A stretch of DNA of 19,663 nucleotides from Discostella pseudostelligera (Eukaryota; Bacillariophyta; Thalassiosirophyceae; Thalassiosirales; Thalassiosiraceae): NCBI GenBank assembly GCA_036940085.1, contig JALLBK010000512.1, positions 1-19,663 of the forward strand, written 5' to 3'. The notes beneath the pieces are model-generated. The model was not told where the DNA came from and searched no databases. It saw nothing but the letters and a program-made list of their open reading frames with translations. This document shows positions 17,540 through 19,663 of this stretch, one piece after another (position 1 is the stretch's first letter; each line of letters starts with the position of its first letter). The position numbers were made by a program, and so were the translations under genes.

Positions 17540-19055
17540 ATGATCATCAAAATGTTGTCTTCCTGCACCTGCAGCTGCAAAGCAATCTATATCTTCCTCT
17601 TCGTGATGGTGGCATCGTCGTCATCACCTGCGTCCACCGTCTATGCTTTTGGTCCATCGGCTACTCACATTCATATTAAATCTAGCTCTTCATGCCATCG
17701 ACATCAACCATCATCTGCATCCAAATGCACCAGCAGCAGCACATCCATGTGGTTGTCAGCAGCTGCTGCAGCGTCATTCGACTCCTCGTCAAAAAACAAT
17801 GAATTGGATGCATCTTCGGAAGCAACAACATCATCATTAACGACCAAACAACAAAAGCGTCTTCAGCAGATCCGAAACGAGGGTGGTCCTCTCGCCTTCA
17901 ACACCAAATTCGGTGCACTCAACCCCTTTGCCATCTACTACGGATTAGTTTCCATTGGTCTTGGTCTTATATGGTTCATGGCACTATCGGCATGTCAATT
18001 AATGTACAAATTGACAGGGAATCGAGTGGATAGGAAACGACGAATTCCTGTATTCTTGAGCCATGTGTGGGGTACATTGTTGATGACGTTTACGGGCTGC
18101 TTTCCCAAAGTGGAGAATGGAGATATCGTGAAGAATTTCCACAAGAGGTGAGTGCAGAGTACAAGAGGACGAGCATGAATTACTTTGCAATAAGTATTTT
18201 GGGGATGAATGAGATATTTTTTGCATCGACATTTCTTCACGTCGGCTCACAAAATGCACTTCTTTTGTTCGCATTCAAAATCAACAGCGGTCGCAAGGCA
18301 ATGTTCGTCTCCAACCACAATTCATGGATGGACATCCCCTTCTTAGGTTATGCCATCGGATGGCACAATTACAAATTTGTGGCGAAGAAAGAATTGGAGA
18401 AGGTGCCTATTCTCGGGAAGGCGATTAAGGTTGCAGAGAATGTGCTCGTCGATCGATCGGACAGGAAGTCTCAGCTTTTAACGCTGAAGCAGGGAATTAA
18501 GTGGTTGGATGTAAGTACAAATACGAAGCCAATGATTTTTGTCCAATCTTCATCGATTGCATCCATTGTCCAACTCATTTCATTCGTCATGCGTGTCCAA
18601 AATTGCAGGATGGTGTCAACCTATGCACATTCCCAGAGGGCACACGCTCCCGATCCGGTAGACTCATGCCCTTCAAAAACGGTGCCTTCAAAATGGCACA
18701 TAAGGCCGGTGCACCCGTCATTCCCATCTCCATCTGTGGTGCGGCCAATGTCATGCCATCGTATTGGATGTTTCCTTATCGTCGTGCCGGGGGTGGTGCA
18801 TGCAAGGTAATTGTTCATGAACCGGTGGAATCAAAGGGTAAGACTGAGGAGGAGTTGGCGGCGGCGGTGAGAGAGTCGATTATTGCCGGTTTGCCCGAGG
18901 AGCAGCGTCCGTTACCTGATGAAACATTGGAAACGGTTGTAGAGGAGACGTCGACAAGTACCAAAACCAAAGGAGAGTTGTCAAAAGAGGAGGTTATCGA
19001 ATCGACGATGACTCCTGCCGTTTCCGAGGATCAACTTCCACTACCATCCGCCTGA
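17540..19055 (+). CDS. Plastid-targeted 1-acyl-sn-glycerol-3-phosphate acyltransferase (LPAAT, PlsC family)
   Basis: Exons 17540-18147, 18288-18510 and 18609-19055 (140- and 98-bp GT-AG introns, phases 2 and 0) give 425 residues. The N terminus is a signal peptide (IYIFLFVMVASSSS) ending VYA-FGPS, the diatom plastid-import junction, then a Ser-rich transit region to about residue 100. A hydrophobic segment (AIYYGLVSIGLGLIWFMAL) precedes the acyltransferase domain. That domain has the catalytic HX4D motif as NHNSWMD (His213, Asp218), FPEGTRSRSG (residues 285-294) for glycerol-3-phosphate backbone binding, and APVIPISICG. The enzyme adds an acyl chain at sn-2 of lysophosphatidic acid to make phosphatidic acid; in the plastid this feeds thylakoid glycolipids. 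The last 70 residues are acidic, Glu/Thr-rich and probably disordered. A second in-frame ATG at 17552 is also possible. Family and targeting calls are strong; acyl specificity is unknown. Confidence 0.93.
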
Positions 19056-19663
19056 ATTAAATATTGGACTTAACGTTGTTGGATTGGCATAGAAAAAGGA
19101 GCTGATTGAATGAGAAGATGCGAATAATGAATCTGTATCTGCGGAGTATTGTAGAGCATGAAGCTATCAGTTATGTCGTGTAACGAAACCGTTGAACCGG
19201 AGAGAGTTCGTCAAGTTTGTGAATGTTGGAAGAATTGTGAGGACAATCCACTTGTATTCAGATGTCGGATGTCGATATGAGATATGAACCGCCTGCATTT
19301 ATCTGCGCGGAAGAATTGCATCCGAATTATTGTTCGCCCTCACAACAGATTCATTCGAAATGTAATTGAGGAACGAATAATCTTACTGAAGCCAATACGA
19401 ATTAGATATGAAGCATTGCAGGTTAGGTTAGCATTACACTGTACATGTTTTATGCGTCAATCGATACACCATGTCTCTTTCTCTCTATTGATACAAAACT
19501 TTGCATATTGCATAGCGCAATACTATGGTATGGTTGGCTTGCCGTCCACCGTCACCACCTCCGTCGACATGGGAAGCGACTAGCAACAAAATCATACTAC
19601 AAAAATAAATCACTACTCTCCTCCGAAGCGGATAATAATGAACTTAACATCCATCCATTGCAC
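19056..19663. other. Downstream flank without a supported gene
   Basis: These 608 bases include the 3' UTR of the acyltransferase. A 99-codon plus frame at 19284-19583 has an ATG but is rich in Ile, Arg and His with no domain, and its neighbouring frames are equally short, so I do not call it. An AATAAA-like site lies near 19604. The last hundred bases could be the edge of a gene continuing outside the window. Confidence 0.5.

Noticed and set aside
18067..18810. 247-codon frame overlapping exons 1-3 of the acyltransferase
   Set aside because: It runs through both introns; only its middle part is the real exon 2 of the spliced acyltransferase, and the ends are out of frame with the conserved motifs.
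19284..19583. 99-codon plus frame near the window end
   Set aside because: No domain, no start context of note, Ile/Arg/His-rich composition as expected of AT-rich non-coding DNA; possibly 3' flank only.

Overview
The window looks like nuclear DNA of a photosynthetic stramenopile, most likely a diatom. Three inferred proteins begin with an ER signal peptide followed by an Ala-Phe junction (ANA-FAS, VIA-FLA, VYA-FGP), which is the bipartite plastid-import signature (ASAFAP type) of algae with a secondary red plastid. Genes are compact and lie on both strands. Five have one or two short GT-AG introns of 75-159 bp, and many proteins carry Ser, Gln or Asp runs encoded by trinucleotide repeats. 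No bacterial operon, mobile element, tRNA, rRNA or CRISPR array was seen.

Layout. Positions 1-2147 hold degenerate low-complexity repeats and no convincing gene. Positions 2148-3567 (+) encode a three-exon UBLCP1-type proteasome phosphatase. It converges on 3732-6578 (-), an intronless 948-residue protein with two C-terminal WW domains. After a divergent promoter region comes a two-exon phosphate-carrier-like SLC25 protein (7367-8591, +). A 70-residue Tyr/Ser/Asn/Gly-repeat protein follows (9569-9781, +), then a small plastid-targeted protein of unknown function (10528-11028, -). The best-defined gene is a three-exon PrimPol primase-polymerase (11581-14090, +). It is followed by two tandem paralogous SLC25 carriers (14195-15136 and 15581-17083, both -). 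Only the second carries a plastid-type presequence. The window ends with a three-exon plastid-targeted lysophosphatidic acid acyltransferase (17540-19055, +), which shares a divergent promoter region with the second carrier.

The genes do not form one pathway. The functional links supported by sequence are the carrier duplication, with an intron at the same codon in both copies, and the head-to-head pairing of a plastid-type carrier with a plastid lipid-synthesis enzyme around a perfect 12-bp palindrome with a TGACGTCA (CRE/bZIP-type) core. The most unusual items are the three-fold acidic repeat at the PrimPol C terminus, the small Tyr-Ser-Asn repeat protein, and the differently targeted carrier pair. 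All family assignments and splice sites were made by reading the sequence, without database searches or transcript data.
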